From Ramlibacter alkalitolerans (GTDB lineage: Bacteria > Pseudomonadota > Gammaproteobacteria > Burkholderiales > Burkholderiaceae_C), in contig NZ_JAEQND010000003.1 in NCBI RefSeq assembly GCF_016722765.1, positions 248,001 to 312,000 of the forward strand: 64,000 bases of DNA, in the 5' to 3' direction. Shown piece by piece: positions 19,178 to 29,339 of this stretch (its first letter is position 1; the number at the start of each line of letters is the position of its first letter). The notes below the pieces were generated by a model. The model had not been told where the DNA came from. It worked only from the letters and a program-made list of their open reading frames with translations, and ran no database searches. The position numbers and the translations under genes were made by a program.

Positions 19178-21232
19178 ATGTTGCACAAAGTTACCTGGCG
19201 CGCCGTAGGCCTTGCCGCATGCGGCTGGCTGCTTGCCTGCGAAGCCGGCGCCCTCACCGTGGGCCGCGCCCGCGGCGCCGTGCTCCTGGGCAGGCCGCTG
19301 GACCTGGCGATCCCAGTGACGCTGGACGCCGCCGGCGAGGACGCGCCGTGCGCCAGCGCCGAGGTTTTCTACGGCGAAGAACGCTTGCGCCGCGACCCTT
19401 CCGTGCGCTGGGAGCCGGGCGCCGGCGGGCAGGGCGTGCTGCGCGTGAACTCGCCGGTCCCGGTGGACGAACCGATGGTGACCGTCTACCTGCGCGTGGG
19501 CTGCGGCCAGAGCATGACGCGGCGCTTCGTGATGCTGTCCGAGGTGCCGCCGGACAACGAACCGGCCACCGCGCCGCGGGTGGCGAACGTGCCGGCGCAG
19601 CCGCCGCTGGCGAACCCGGCGCCGTCGCGGCAGTCCTCGCCGCAGGCACCGGTGGCCGCCGCGCCCTCTGCGGCGGGTCCGCGTGCCGCGGCACCGGGCC
19701 GCCGCGATGCCGCTGCAGCGGACCATGCGGCAGTGGCCGCCCTGCGGCCCGAAACCGCCCTGCCGGCCGCGCGTCCGGGCCGGCCCGCCGCGCCGGCTCC
19801 GGCCACCCGGGCGCGCAAGCCGGAGGCCGGCGAGCCCCGGCCGCGCCTGAAGCTCGAACCGCTGGATCTGGGCGCGGATGGCGATCCGGGACTGCGCCTG
19901 TCGTCCGAGCTGCGCAGCGAGGTCGCCACCGACCCGCAGCGCCGCGCGGAAGCGGCTGCGCTGTGGAAGGCGCTGCAGAAGGGGCCGGACGAGGCGCTGC
20001 AGGACGCGCTGCGGCTGCAGTCGGTCGAACGCGAAATCAAGTCCCTGCGCGAGCTGACCCAGCAGAACGCGAGCACCGTCGCCCGCATGCGCGAGGAGGT
20101 GGAGCGCGCCCGGGGCAACCGCGGCATCGCCGGCGGCCTGGTGGCGGCGCTGTCGGCCGTCCTGCTGGCGCTGCTGGCGTGGGTGGGCTGGCGCTGGTGG
20201 GGCGAGCAGCGCTTGAAGCGCGTCGGCCGCTGGTTCGACGAGCACGGCGAGGCCAGCCTGCGCGCCGGGTCGCGCGCCGGCCCGGAGGGCCTGCAGACGC
20301 AGCCGGCGGCCATCCTGCGCGAAGGCCCGCCCGCGCCCGTGCGGCCGCCCGCGGCGACGGGCGCCGTGACGGTGAACGGCGGCGTGAGGCCGGCAGCCGC
20401 GACGGCGGCGGCCTTCGGCGCGGCGTCCGTCGCTGGCGCTGCTGCGCGGCCCGCCGCCCGGCCGGCCGCAGCGATGCCCGCACTCGCCCGCGACGACTTC
20501 CTGGCCAGCCGTGGCGGCATCACGCGCATGGTGGGCGTGCAGGAACTGATCGACGTGCACGACAAGGCCGATTTCTTCCTCTCCATCGGCGAGGTCGACC
20601 AGGCGATCGCGCTGCTCGAAGCGCACGTGCACGACGACGTCGAAACGAGCGCGCTGGCGTGGATGGACCTGCTGGAGCTGTACCACTCGCTGGGTCGCCG
20701 GGCGGAATACGAGCGCCTGCGCAGCGAGTTCCGCCAGCGCTTCACGGCCAGCGTGCCCGATTTCGATCATTTCGGCGAGCCGGGCGATTCGCTGGAGAAC
20801 TACGAGCGGGCGCTCGGCCGCATCGTGGCCCTGTGGCCCTCGCCGCGCGTGCTGGACGTGATCGAGGAATCGATCTTCCGCAAGCCGGGGCTGCCGGGGG
20901 CCGAGCCGTTCAGCCTCGAGGCCTACCGCGAACTCGTGCTGCTGTACCACGTGGCCAAGGAACTGGCGGAGCAGGCGGCGCAGGGCACGCCCGTCGCCGC
21001 GACCTTCCACGACACCGCGGTGCATCCGCTGAACCTCGTGCCGCGCTCCGAGCCGCTCGGGCTGGAGCGCGACCTGATGGTGCCGCCGGCCTCGGCGCGC
21101 CTGGGCGTGGACATCGACCTGGGCACGCTGCCGGAGGCCGCGTCGGGCCGGCGCGAGCTGCCGGCGCTGGACTTCGATCTCGACGAGCCCACCGGCAACC
21201 CGTCGCTGGACGAAGCGCCCCGGGACCTCTGA
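19178..21232 (+). CDS. FimV-like membrane protein with TPR-like C terminus
   Basis: About 684 residues. A signal peptide (MLHKVTWRAVGLAACGWLLACEAGA) leads into the FimV N-terminal domain (LTVGRARGAVLLGRPLDLAIPV, with cysteines in PCASAEVFYGEERL and RVGCGQSMTRRF). A long Pro/Ala-rich linker follows, then a coiled coil around residue 280-315 and one transmembrane helix (IAGGLVAALSAVLLALLAWVGW). The cytoplasmic C-terminal part has repeats (DKADFFLSIGEVDQAIALLEAHV). FimV organises polar type IV pili and signalling. I see no LysM domain and no FimV C-terminal domain block, so this is a shortened relative. In-frame ATG/TTG starts also exist at 19166 and 19157. Confidence 0.8.
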   Translation: MLHKVTWRAVGLAACGWLLACEAGALTVGRARGAVLLGRPLDLAIPVTLDAAGEDAPCASAEVFYGEERLRRDPSVRWEPGAGGQGVLRVNSPVPVDEPMVTVYLRVGCGQSMTRRFVMLSEVPPDNEPATAPRVANVPAQPPLANPAPSRQSSPQAPVAAAPSAAGPRAAAPGRRDAAAADHAAVAALRPETALPAARPGRPAAPAPATRARKPEAGEPRPRLKLEPLDLGADGDPGLRLSSELRSEVATDPQRRAEAAALWKALQKGPDEALQDALRLQSVEREIKSLRELTQQNASTVARMREEVERARGNRGIAGGLVAALSAVLLALLAWVGWRWWGEQRLKRVGRWFDEHGEASLRAGSRAGPEGLQTQPAAILREGPPAPVRPPAATGAVTVNGGVRPAAATAAAFGAASVAGAAARPAARPAAAMPALARDDFLASRGGITRMVGVQELIDVHDKADFFLSIGEVDQAIALLEAHVHDDVETSALAWMDLLELYHSLGRRAEYERLRSEFRQRFTASVPDFDHFGEPGDSLENYERALGRIVALWPSPRVLDVIEESIFRKPGLPGAEPFSLEAYRELVLLYHVAKELAEQAAQGTPVAATFHDTAVHPLNLVPRSEPLGLERDLMVPPASARLGVDIDLGTLPEAASGRRELPALDFDLDEPTGNPSLDEAPRDL

Positions 21233-21244
21233 GGCCGGGCCTCG

Positions 21245-22435
21245 CTAGTGCTTCGCCGACGCGAAGCGGCTGGCCAGCGTGCTCGCCGCCATCGCCGCCA
21301 GCACCCCGGCCACCCCGGCCCAGTGCAGCGAGTCCATGCCGCCGCGTGCGATCAGCCAGCCGCCTGCGGCCGCCCCGACCGCCTGGCCGGCATACATGGC
21401 GGAGGAATTCAGGGCGACGGTGGCCGACGCCAGGTCAGGCGCCATGCCGACCAGGCGGGCCTGCTGCGCCGAGTTGGTCGAAAAGCAACCCAGCGCCCAC
21501 GGCACCGTGACCAGCATCGCCAGCGGCAGCGAGACGCCGAGCGGGAACAGCACGAAGCTTGCGGCCATCAGGGCCAGCCCGATCATCACGCAGCGCGCCG
21601 CGCCGATGCGGTCGATGTGGCGCGTCATCAGCACGTTGCCGGCCAGGCCGAAGGCGCCGAAGCACAGGAAGTAGAGGCTCAGCGCGCCAGGCTCCAGCCC
21701 CAGCTTCTGGCGGAAGTAGGGCGCCATGTACGAGAACAGCACGAACTGGCCGGCGGCCGACAGCACCGTCACGCTCACGACGATCATCAGCGGGCGCGAA
21801 CGCAGCGTCTGCTGCCAGGCGGCGAACGAGAGCGCCGGCGGCTTCACCCCGGTGGGCAGGGCGCGCCAGACCCAGGCGGCACTGAGCACGCTCAGGGCAG
21901 CGACCAGCACCATGGCGCTGCGCCAGCCGAGCGTCCCGCCCACCAGGGCGCTCAGCGGCATGCCCACCACCGAGGCCAGGGACCAGCCGAGGAAGATGAA
22001 GGTGATGGCGCGCCCGCGCTGCCCGAGCGGCACCAGCAGGCCCAGCGAAGCCGCCGCCTGCGGCGTGAAGATCGCCGGCGGCACCAGGGCCAGCACGCGC
22101 AATGGGAGCAGGGAGGCGAAGCCGGGCGCGAACGCGCAGGCCAGGTGCAGGGCGGCGTACCAGAGCATCGACAAGGACAGGAGCAGCCGCCTGTCCCAGC
22201 CGGCGACGACGGAGGCGCACAGCGGCGCGCCCACGCACATCAGCAGCGCGCCGGCCGAGATCAGCTGGCCGGCCGTCGACACGGAGACGGCGAGGTCGCG
22301 GCTGATCTCGTCGAGCGTTCCCGGCACCGCCATCACGCCGGTGCCGATCACGAAATTGCCGAACAGCAGCGGCCACAGCACCGCCGGCAGCGGCTCGCGC
22401 AGGGCTGGCGATGACGGAATGACCTCGCTTCGCAT
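21245..22435 (-). CDS. MFS transporter, DHA1 (AraJ/YdhP-like) type
   Basis: 396-residue, 12-helix major facilitator. Helix 1 region is LLFGNFVIGTGVMAVPGTLDEI and helix 2 is VSTAGQLISAGALLMCVGAPL, the pattern of sugar-efflux/AraJ-like DHA1 exporters. The motif-A region reads AGWDRRLLL. The start is uncertain between 22435 and 22492. With the 22435 ATG, residues 5-9 (VIPSS) are encoded by one arm of an inverted repeat. Substrate unknown. Confidence 0.85.
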   Translation of the reverse strand: MRSEVIPSSPALREPLPAVLWPLLFGNFVIGTGVMAVPGTLDEISRDLAVSVSTAGQLISAGALLMCVGAPLCASVVAGWDRRLLLSLSMLWYAALHLACAFAPGFASLLPLRVLALVPPAIFTPQAAASLGLLVPLGQRGRAITFIFLGWSLASVVGMPLSALVGGTLGWRSAMVLVAALSVLSAAWVWRALPTGVKPPALSFAAWQQTLRSRPLMIVVSVTVLSAAGQFVLFSYMAPYFRQKLGLEPGALSLYFLCFGAFGLAGNVLMTRHIDRIGAARCVMIGLALMAASFVLFPLGVSLPLAMLVTVPWALGCFSTNSAQQARLVGMAPDLASATVALNSSAMYAGQAVGAAAGGWLIARGGMDSLHWAGVAGVLAAMAASTLASRFASAKH

Positions 22436-22520
22436 CGATGACGCGGCTGCCGCCGCATGACCTTTCACGTCATGGCGCGCTGCGCCGGTCATGCCGGCGC
22501 AGCCGCGTCATTCCGTCATC
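22410..22520. repeat. Nested inverted repeat (GATGACGGAATGAC arms)
   Basis: Perfect 14-bp arms GATGACGGAATGAC (22410-22423) and GTCATTCCGTCATC (22507-22520). A second, inner pair is ATGACGCGGCTGC (22438-22450) with its inverse at 22499-22511. The left arm is inside the MFS coding region and the right arm ends at the stop codon of the hydroxyacid dehydrogenase. It could attenuate read-through from the upstream gene. Confidence 0.75.
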
Positions 22521-23526
22521 AGCGGCGGACCTGCAGGGCGCCGGGATTGACGATGTTGGTGGGCGTGCCCTTGATGAAGTTCACCACGTTGTCGAAGGCG
22601 GCGCCGAAGTACAGCTCGTAGCTTTCCTGCTCGACGTAGCCGATGTGCGGAGTGCAGATGCAGTTCTCGAGCCGCAGCAGCGCGTGGCCCTGCAGGATCG
22701 GCTCGCTTTCGAAGACGTCGATGGCGGCCATGCCCGGGCGCCCGCGGTTGAGCGCGGCGATCAGCGCCTCCGGCTCGATCAGCTCCGCGCGCGAGGTGTT
22801 CACCAGCAGGGCGGTGGGCTTCATGCGGGTCAGGTCCTCCAGCCGCACGATGCCGAGCGTCTCGTCGTTCAGGCGCAGTTGCAGCGTGAGCACGTCGCTG
22901 TCGGTGAACAGGGCTTCGCGGCTGGTGGCGGCCATGAGGCCGTCACCCTCGGCCCGGGCCCGCGATTCCGGGCTGCCCCAGACCTGCACCCGCATGCCGA
23001 AGGCCTTGCCGTAGCCGGCCACCAGCTGGCCGATCTTGCCGTAGCCCCAGATTCCGAGCGTCTTGCCGCGCAGGACCTGGCCGACGCCGAAGTTGGGCGG
23101 CATGGAGGACGACTTCATGCCGGACTGCTGCCAGGCGCCGTGCTTCAGGTTGCTGATGTACTGGGGCAGGCGGCGCATCGCCGCCATGATGAGCGCCCAG
23201 GTGAGTTCGGCCGGCGCCACCGGCGAGCCCACGCCCTCGGCCACGGCGATGCCGCGCTCGGTGCAGGCTTCGACATCGATGTGGGCGCCGACGCGGCCGG
23301 TCTGGGAAATGAGCTTCAGGCGCGGCAGCTTCTCGACGAGCTGGCGCGTGATGTGGGATCGTTCGCGGATCAGGACGATGACGTCGGCGTCGCGCAGGCG
23401 CACGGAGAGCTGGCCGATGCCCTTGACGGTGTTGGTGAACACCTTGGCGGGGTAGGCTTCCAGCTTGGACGCGCACTGGAGCTTGCGCACGGCGTCCTGG
23501 TAGTCGTCGAGGATCACGATGTTCAT
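22519..23526 (-). CDS. D-2-hydroxyacid dehydrogenase family protein
   Basis: 335-residue NAD(P)-dependent dehydrogenase. The NAD-binding motif is LGIWGYGKIGQLVAGYGKAFGM (GxGxxG-type), the catalytic Arg is in LLVNTSRAELI, the Glu in DVFESEPI, and the His in CTPHIGYVE. Family members reduce 2-oxoacids such as glyoxylate, hydroxypyruvate or phosphohydroxypyruvate. The start ATG at 23526 gives MNIVILDDYQDAV, which is a typical beginning. It may be co-transcribed with the MFS gene, although the inverted repeat lies between them. Confidence 0.92.
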   Translation of the reverse strand: MNIVILDDYQDAVRKLQCASKLEAYPAKVFTNTVKGIGQLSVRLRDADVIVLIRERSHITRQLVEKLPRLKLISQTGRVGAHIDVEACTERGIAVAEGVGSPVAPAELTWALIMAAMRRLPQYISNLKHGAWQQSGMKSSSMPPNFGVGQVLRGKTLGIWGYGKIGQLVAGYGKAFGMRVQVWGSPESRARAEGDGLMAATSREALFTDSDVLTLQLRLNDETLGIVRLEDLTRMKPTALLVNTSRAELIEPEALIAALNRGRPGMAAIDVFESEPILQGHALLRLENCICTPHIGYVEQESYELYFGAAFDNVVNFIKGTPTNIVNPGALQVRR

Positions 23527-23674
23527 TCCCTCGATTGTGCCTTGCATGCGGTCGCGCCCATGGCTGCGCTGGGGCGGGCCGCGCCAGCCGGCGCGCGGCA
23601 GCCAGAAGGGGCCGGCGACTGGGGTTTCCCGCACGCTCCTAAGATGTCGGCTTTCAGCGAAGAGGAAATTTCCC

Positions 23675-24193
23675 ATGACGATGTCGATGTACGCGGCGAG
23701 CATCCCCGTGTTCCAGCACATGCTGCGCAACCTGGCCTTCATCCTGGAGAAGGGCGAAGCCAACGCGCAGGCCCGCGGCTTCGACCCGGCAGCCCTGACC
23801 ACCTACCGGCTGGCGCCGGACATGCTGCCCTTCACGCGCCAGGTGCTGATCGCCTGCGATGCGGCCAAGCTGTGCGCGGCGCGCATCTCCGGCGTGGAAG
23901 CGCCGAAGTTCGAGGACAACGAGGCCACCTTCGCCGACCTGCGGGCACGCGTGCAGAAGACGCTGGCCTACCTGGAGACGGTGCCGGCCAGCGCCATCGA
24001 CGGCAGCGAGGACAGGCAGATCACCATCCCGGTGGGACGCGAGAAGACGCGCACCATGAGTGCCCAGGCCTACCTCACCACCTGGGCGCTGCCGAACTTC
24101 TTCTTCCACATCACGATGACCTACGCGATCCTGCGGCACAACGGCGTGGACCTGGGCAAGGCGGATTACCTGGCGGGCGCAGCGGGGCGCTGA
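23675..24193 (+). CDS. DUF1993 family protein
   Basis: 172 residues matching the DUF1993 pattern: MYAASIPVFQHMLRNLAFILEKGEA at the N terminus and LPNFFFHITMTYAILRHNGV at the C terminus. It is a soluble four-helix-bundle-like protein of unknown function, related in fold to DinB-type proteins. The ATG at 23675 has GAGGA upstream and was preferred to longer versions that run into the divergent promoter region. It is divergent from the hydroxyacid dehydrogenase. Confidence 0.85.
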   Translation: MTMSMYAASIPVFQHMLRNLAFILEKGEANAQARGFDPAALTTYRLAPDMLPFTRQVLIACDAAKLCAARISGVEAPKFEDNEATFADLRARVQKTLAYLETVPASAIDGSEDRQITIPVGREKTRTMSAQAYLTTWALPNFFFHITMTYAILRHNGVDLGKADYLAGAAGR

Positions 24194-24204
24194 GAGCGGT
24201 CTTC

Positions 24205-24339
24205 GTAGGCTGGCGGTGAGCCGCGAAGCGCGACCGAGCGCCGCTGGCGGCGCGTAGTCCGAGGCGCCAGCCTCGGCAACCCCAGCGTTCAGCGTGCAAT
24301 CGCTGGGGTTCGCGCCTGCGCGGCTCACCCCAGCCTACG
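24205..24339. repeat. REP pair (BIME), GTAG ends outward
   Basis: A forward copy starts GTAGGCTGG at 24205, and its AACCCCAGCG end is displaced to 24279-24288 by an inserted, itself repetitive GC-rich piece. An inverted copy runs from CGCTGGGGTT at 24301 to AGCCTACG at 24339. The two outer ends are GTAG and CTAC. It lies between DUF1993 (plus) and the small gene at 24352 (minus), which converge here. Confidence 0.8.
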
Positions 24340-24351
24340 AAAGCTGCCGTA

Positions 24352-24630
24352 TCAGCAACCTTGCGCCTCCAGCGCGGCGAGCCGGTCGAGTTCGGCGCAG
24401 ACATCCGCCAGCCGGCCCGAGATCACCATGCGGCCGGCGGTGCTGCGCGGCGCGCTCGGCTCCAGCACGCGCACGACGCGCAGAGGCTTGAGCGCCTGGC
24501 CCGGCAAGGCCGTTGCCGGCACTGCGCGGGCGGGCGCAGCGGCCGAAGGCGCCGTGTGCGGTGCCAGGGTGGCGAGCAGCCGGCGGAAGGCGGCGGCCAG
24601 GCGGGAAAGCGAAACGAAAGCGGTTGCCAT
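24352..24630 (-). CDS. Small hypothetical protein downstream of lexA
   Basis: 92 residues, function not recognised. The N-terminal half is Ala/Arg-rich with an amphipathic stretch (FVSLSRLAAAFRRLLATLA). The C-terminal part GRMVISGRLADVCAELDRLAALEAQ looks like a folded helical module and ends in Cys. CAGGAG lies 7 bases before the ATG at 24630, so it is likely translated. It follows lexA on the same strand after 119 bp, where other bacteria place SOS division inhibitors such as sulA; no SulA similarity is visible. Confidence 0.65.
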   Translation of the reverse strand: MATAFVSLSRLAAAFRRLLATLAPHTAPSAAAPARAVPATALPGQALKPLRVVRVLEPSAPRSTAGRMVISGRLADVCAELDRLAALEAQGC

Positions 24631-24749
24631 GTGAGAGCTCCTGGGGGAGAGAAACACAGGCAGGATTGACGAGGAAGGCTGCTGCCGCAGGGTGATGGCG
24701 ATCGCTTCGCCATACGCCTGCCACCTGCGGCGGCCGCCGTGGCCTTACC

Positions 24750-25421
24750 TTACATGAGCATCGTGTTGCGGATCAGGCCGACCGCGACGCCCTCGATCTC
24801 GAATGGCTCGCCGGGCTCCACCACGATCGTGGGGTAGTCCGGGTTTTCGGCGTGCAGCTCGATCAGGTGCTTGTTGCGGCGGAAGCGTTTGACGGTGACG
24901 TCTTCGCCGAGGCGTGCCACCACGATCTGGCCGTTCTTGGCCTCGCGCGTGGCCTGCACGGCGAGCAGGTCGCCATCCATGATGCCGGCATCGCGCATGG
25001 ACATGCCGCGCACCTTGAGCAGGTAGTCGGGGCGGCGCTGGAACAGGCCGCTTTCCACGTAGTACGTCTTGTCCACGTGTTCCTGCGCGAGGATCGGCGA
25101 GCCCGCGGCCACCCGGCCCACCAGCGGCAGGGCCAGCTGCAGCAGCGTGGGCAGCGGCAGGTCGAACTGCTTGACGCGGGCTTCCTGGATGGCGCGAAGC
25201 GTCTCGCCCTTCAGGCGGATGCCGCGCGAGGTGCCGCTCACCAGGTCGATCACGCCCTTGCGGGCGAGGGCCTGCAGGTGCTCCTCCGCGGCGTTGGCTG
25301 ACTTGAAGCCGAGTTCCTCCGCGATTTCGGCGCGGGTGGGCGGCGCCCCCGTGCGCTCGATGGCGCTCTGGATCAGGTCCAGAATCTGCTGCTGGCGCGG
25401 CGTGAGCTTGGGTGGCTCCAT
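24750..25421 (-). CDS. lexA: LexA repressor
   Basis: 223-residue SOS repressor. The winged helix-turn-helix is at residues 1-70 ([33 protein letters not shown]). The self-cleavage bond is Ala106-Gly107 in GRVAAGSPI, and the catalytic dyad is Ser141 (GMSMRD) and Lys162 (REAKNGQ). It is about 20 residues longer than the E. coli protein because of an extended linker around residues 78-100, common in betaproteobacteria. The start ATG at 25421 is fixed by AGGAG 7 bases upstream. Two SOS boxes precede it, so it is autoregulated. Confidence 0.97.
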   Translation of the reverse strand: MEPPKLTPRQQQILDLIQSAIERTGAPPTRAEIAEELGFKSANAAEEHLQALARKGVIDLVSGTSRGIRLKGETLRAIQEARVKQFDLPLPTLLQLALPLVGRVAAGSPILAQEHVDKTYYVESGLFQRRPDYLLKVRGMSMRDAGIMDGDLLAVQATREAKNGQIVVARLGEDVTVKRFRRNKHLIELHAENPDYPTIVVEPGEPFEIEGVAVGLIRNTMLM

Positions 25422-25479
25422 AGCTGGCTCCTGGTCCGTTGCGGTGGCGGGCTGGCGGGCGATGCTTGCCATGGTGGGA

Positions 25480-25495
25480 CTGTGTTGATATCCAG
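25480..25495. promoter_or_regulatory. SOS (LexA) box, one mismatch
   Basis: CTGTGTTGATATCCAG fits the CTGT-N8-ACAG operator with one mismatch (CCAG). It lies 58 bases upstream of the lexA ATG and 3 bases from the perfect box. Confidence 0.75.
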
Positions 25496-25498
25496 TAT

Positions 25499-25514
25499 CT
25501 GTATTTTTGAACAG
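25499..25514. promoter_or_regulatory. SOS (LexA) box, perfect consensus
   Basis: CTGTATTTTTGAACAG is a perfect CTGT-N8-ACAG operator with an AT-rich core. It lies between lexA and the divergent asparaginase gene, 11 bases before the asparaginase ATG, so LexA bound here should affect both directions. Confidence 0.88.
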
Positions 25515-25525
25515 TTTGGGGCGGA

Positions 25526-26464
25526 ATGCAAGCGCAGGAACGAAGAATCGTGGTACTGGCCACCGGCGGCACGATCGCCGGGCGCGCGGCGACGGCCAGC
25601 GACAACCTGGGCTACCGGGCGGCGCAGCTCGGGGTCGAGCAGTTGCTGGCTGGCGTGCCGGTGCCGGCGGGCTGGGCCGTGGAAGGCGAGCAGGTCGCGC
25701 AGGTCGACAGCAAGGACATGGACTTCGGCGTCTGGCGCGCCCTCGCGCAGCGCTGCGACCAGGCCCTCGCGCGCGACGACGTGGCCGGCATCGTGGTCAC
25801 GCACGGCACCGACACGATGGAGGAGACGGCGTTCTTCCTGCAGGCCGTGCTGGCGCCGCGCAAGCCGGTGGTGCTGACCGGCGCGATGCGGCCGGCGACC
25901 TCGGTGGCGGCCGATGGACCCCAGAACCTCGCCGATGCGCTGTCGGTCGCCGCGTCGGGTCAGGCGCGCGGCGTGTGCGTGGTGTTCGCGGGGGCCGTGC
26001 ACGGCGCCCCCGACGTGCGGAAGGTGCACGGCTATCGCGCCGATGCGTTCTCCTCGGGGGACGCGGGGCCGGTGGCCTATGTGGAAGAGGGCGCCCTGCG
26101 CGTGCTGCGCCCCTGGCCCGAAGGCACGGCGGTGCGCGATGTGCAGGCGCTGCCCCAGCCGGCGCAGTGGCCGCGGGTGGAGATCATCCTGAGCCACGCG
26201 GGCGCGAGCGGTGCGATCGTTGCGGCGCTCGTGAAGGACGGCGTGCGCGGCCTGGTGGTGGCGGGCACCGGCAACGGCACGGTGCATGCCGCGCTCGAAG
26301 GCGCGCTGCTGCAGGCGCAGGACCAGGGGGTGGTGGTGCGGCGCGCCTCGCGCTGCCTGCAGGGGCGCGTGCTGGCGCACGCGGGGGACCGGCTGCCGGT
26401 GGCGCAGGGGCTCACGCCGGTGCAGGCGCGGATCGCCTTGATGCTGGAGTTGATGGCGGGGTGA
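25526..26464 (+). CDS. L-asparaginase (bacterial I/II family)
   Basis: 312-residue amidohydrolase converting asparagine to aspartate and ammonia. The nucleophile Thr16 is in LATGGTIAG and the second catalytic pair Thr95-Asp96 in [18 protein letters not shown] and the C-terminal GTGNGTVH block complete the family pattern. There is no convincing signal peptide, so it is probably cytoplasmic (type I-like). It is divergent from lexA with an SOS box almost in its ribosome-binding region, and convergent with adk across a REP pair. Confidence 0.93.
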   Translation: MQAQERRIVVLATGGTIAGRAATASDNLGYRAAQLGVEQLLAGVPVPAGWAVEGEQVAQVDSKDMDFGVWRALAQRCDQALARDDVAGIVVTHGTDTMEETAFFLQAVLAPRKPVVLTGAMRPATSVAADGPQNLADALSVAASGQARGVCVVFAGAVHGAPDVRKVHGYRADAFSSGDAGPVAYVEEGALRVLRPWPEGTAVRDVQALPQPAQWPRVEIILSHAGASGAIVAALVKDGVRGLVVAGTGNGTVHAALEGALLQAQDQGVVVRRASRCLQGRVLAHAGDRLPVAQGLTPVQARIALMLELMAG

Positions 26465-26468
26465 TGAG

Positions 26469-26562
26469 CGCTGGGGTTCGCGCTGCCGCGGCTCACCGCC
26501 AGCCTACGCGCGCCGCGCGTGCCGCCTGCCCGTAGGCTGGGGTGACGCCAGGAATCCCAGCG
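26469..26562. repeat. REP pair (BIME), GTAG ends inward
   Basis: An inverted copy (26469-26508, CGCTGGGGTT to GCCTACG) is followed by a degenerate forward copy (26532-26562, GTAGGCTGGGGTGA). The GTAG ends face each other, opposite to the geometry at 24205. It lies between the convergent asparaginase and adk genes. Confidence 0.8.
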
Positions 26563-26590
26563 ATCGGCGCAGCGGCAGCGAGCCGGAGAA

Positions 26591-28136
<1,546 letters not shown>

Positions 28137-28156
28137 GCGCGGGTCTGCAGCGCGGG

Positions 28157-28363
28157 TCAGACGAGGGGCGTGCGCGGGGGCAGGCGCTCCAGTTCCTCGT
28201 CGCCCAGGGTGCGCGCCTCGTCTTCCAGCAGCACGGGAATGCCATCGCGGATCGGGTACGCGAGCCGGGCGCTGCGCGAAAGCAGTTCCTGGCGCTCGCG
28301 GTCGAGGTCCAGCGGACCCTTGGTCACGGGGCAGACGAGAAGCTCAAGCAGGCGAGGATCCAT
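28157..28363 (-). CDS. Trm112 family (UPF0434/YcaR-like) small protein
   Basis: 68 residues, starting [20 protein letters not shown] and continuing [19 protein letters not shown], the UPF0434/Trm112 pattern. In eukaryotes Trm112 activates methyltransferases; the bacterial role is unsettled. The usual second zinc cysteine is replaced by Thr (CPVT), so metal binding is doubtful. It overlaps lpxK by 20 bp and is always near lpxK/kdsB in this group. Confidence 0.92.
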   Translation of the reverse strand: MDPRLLELLVCPVTKGPLDLDRERQELLSRSARLAYPIRDGIPVLLEDEARTLGDEELERLPPRTPLV

Positions 28364-29339
28364 GGGCGGATGATAGCTGTGCGTCCAGCAGGCGATCGAA
28401 GGCGTCCCAGAACGCCTGCGGGATCTCCACCTGCAGTGGCACGGCCCAGGCATCGGGCCGCAGGGCCCACAGCTTGACGGCATCCTTTTCCGTGCACAGC
28501 AGGCACGCGTCGGCCGGAATCGCCGCGGGCAGGTGGACGAAATCGTGGTGGTCGGGCAGGCCGTAGGTGGCGGTGAGCGTGAGGCCGGCAGCACGCAGCA
28601 TGTCGAAGAAGGCCTCCGGCGAGGCGATGCCGGCCAGCGCGATCACGGGCACGCCACGCAGGTCCGCCAGCCGCCGGCGGGCGCCGTCGCCGCGCAGCGC
28701 CTCGGTCGCGAGCGTGCGCCGCAGGACGTGGCCCTCGATGCCGGGCGTTTCGGAATCGCGCAGCACCAGGTCGACCGGCCGCGGCCAGTGTTCCCGCATG
28801 GGGCCGGCCGGCAGCAGCAGGCCATTGCCGATGCCGCGGCGGTCGAAGACGCAGATCTCGATGTCGCGCGCGAGTGCGTGGTGCTGCAGGCCGTCGTCGC
28901 TGACGATCACCTGCGTGCCCGGATAGGCGGCGAGCAGCGCCCGCGCCGCCTGCGCCCGCCGGCGCGCGACGAACACCGGCAGGCCGCCATTGCGCCGCAG
29001 CAGCAGCGGTTCATCGCCGGTGAGGACGGGGTCGTCCTGCGGCCGCACTTCGCGGCAGTCCAGGGTGCTGCGGCCGTGGCCGCGCGAGACGACACCGGCG
29101 CGCACGCGCCGGCGGCGCAGGTGCTGCAGCAGGGCCAGCACCACGGGGGTCTTGCCGGCACCGCCCGCGATCACGTTGCCGACGACGATCACCGGCACCG
29201 GCAGGCGTTCGACCGGGCGCCGGCCCGAGGCATAGAGGCGGCGGTGCAGCGCGGTGCCGGCGCGATAGACGAGCGAGACAGGCCACAGCAGGCGAGCCAC
29301 CGGCCCCCGCCGCAGCCAGGCGCGCTGCAGTCCGCTCAC
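28344..29339 (-). CDS. lpxK: Tetraacyldisaccharide 4'-kinase
   Basis: 331-residue inner-membrane kinase phosphorylating the 4' position of the lipid A precursor. Walker A is [15 protein letters not shown]; further blocks are [20 protein letters not shown] and DHHDF. It starts with a GTG that overlaps the exbD stop (GTGA), implying coupled translation. A short hydrophobic N-terminal segment ([16 protein letters not shown]) is the membrane anchor. Confidence 0.95.
   Translation of the reverse strand: MSGLQRAWLRRGPVARLLWPVSLVYRAGTALHRRLYASGRRPVERLPVPVIVVGNVIAGGAGKTPVVLALLQHLRRRRVRAGVVSRGHGRSTLDCREVRPQDDPVLTGDEPLLLRRNGGLPVFVARRRAQAARALLAAYPGTQVIVSDDGLQHHALARDIEICVFDRRGIGNGLLLPAGPMREHWPRPVDLVLRDSETPGIEGHVLRRTLATEALRGDGARRRLADLRGVPVIALAGIASPEAFFDMLRAAGLTLTATYGLPDHHDFVHLPAAIPADACLLCTEKDAVKLWALRPDAWAVPLQVEIPQAFWDAFDRLLDAQLSSAHGSSPA

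Noticed and set aside
18797-21025. 742-codon minus-strand frame across the FimV-like gene
   Set aside because: Its C-terminal end follows the 3-hydroxyacyl-CoA dehydrogenase in another frame and the rest mirrors the FimV-like gene. No motif of its own.
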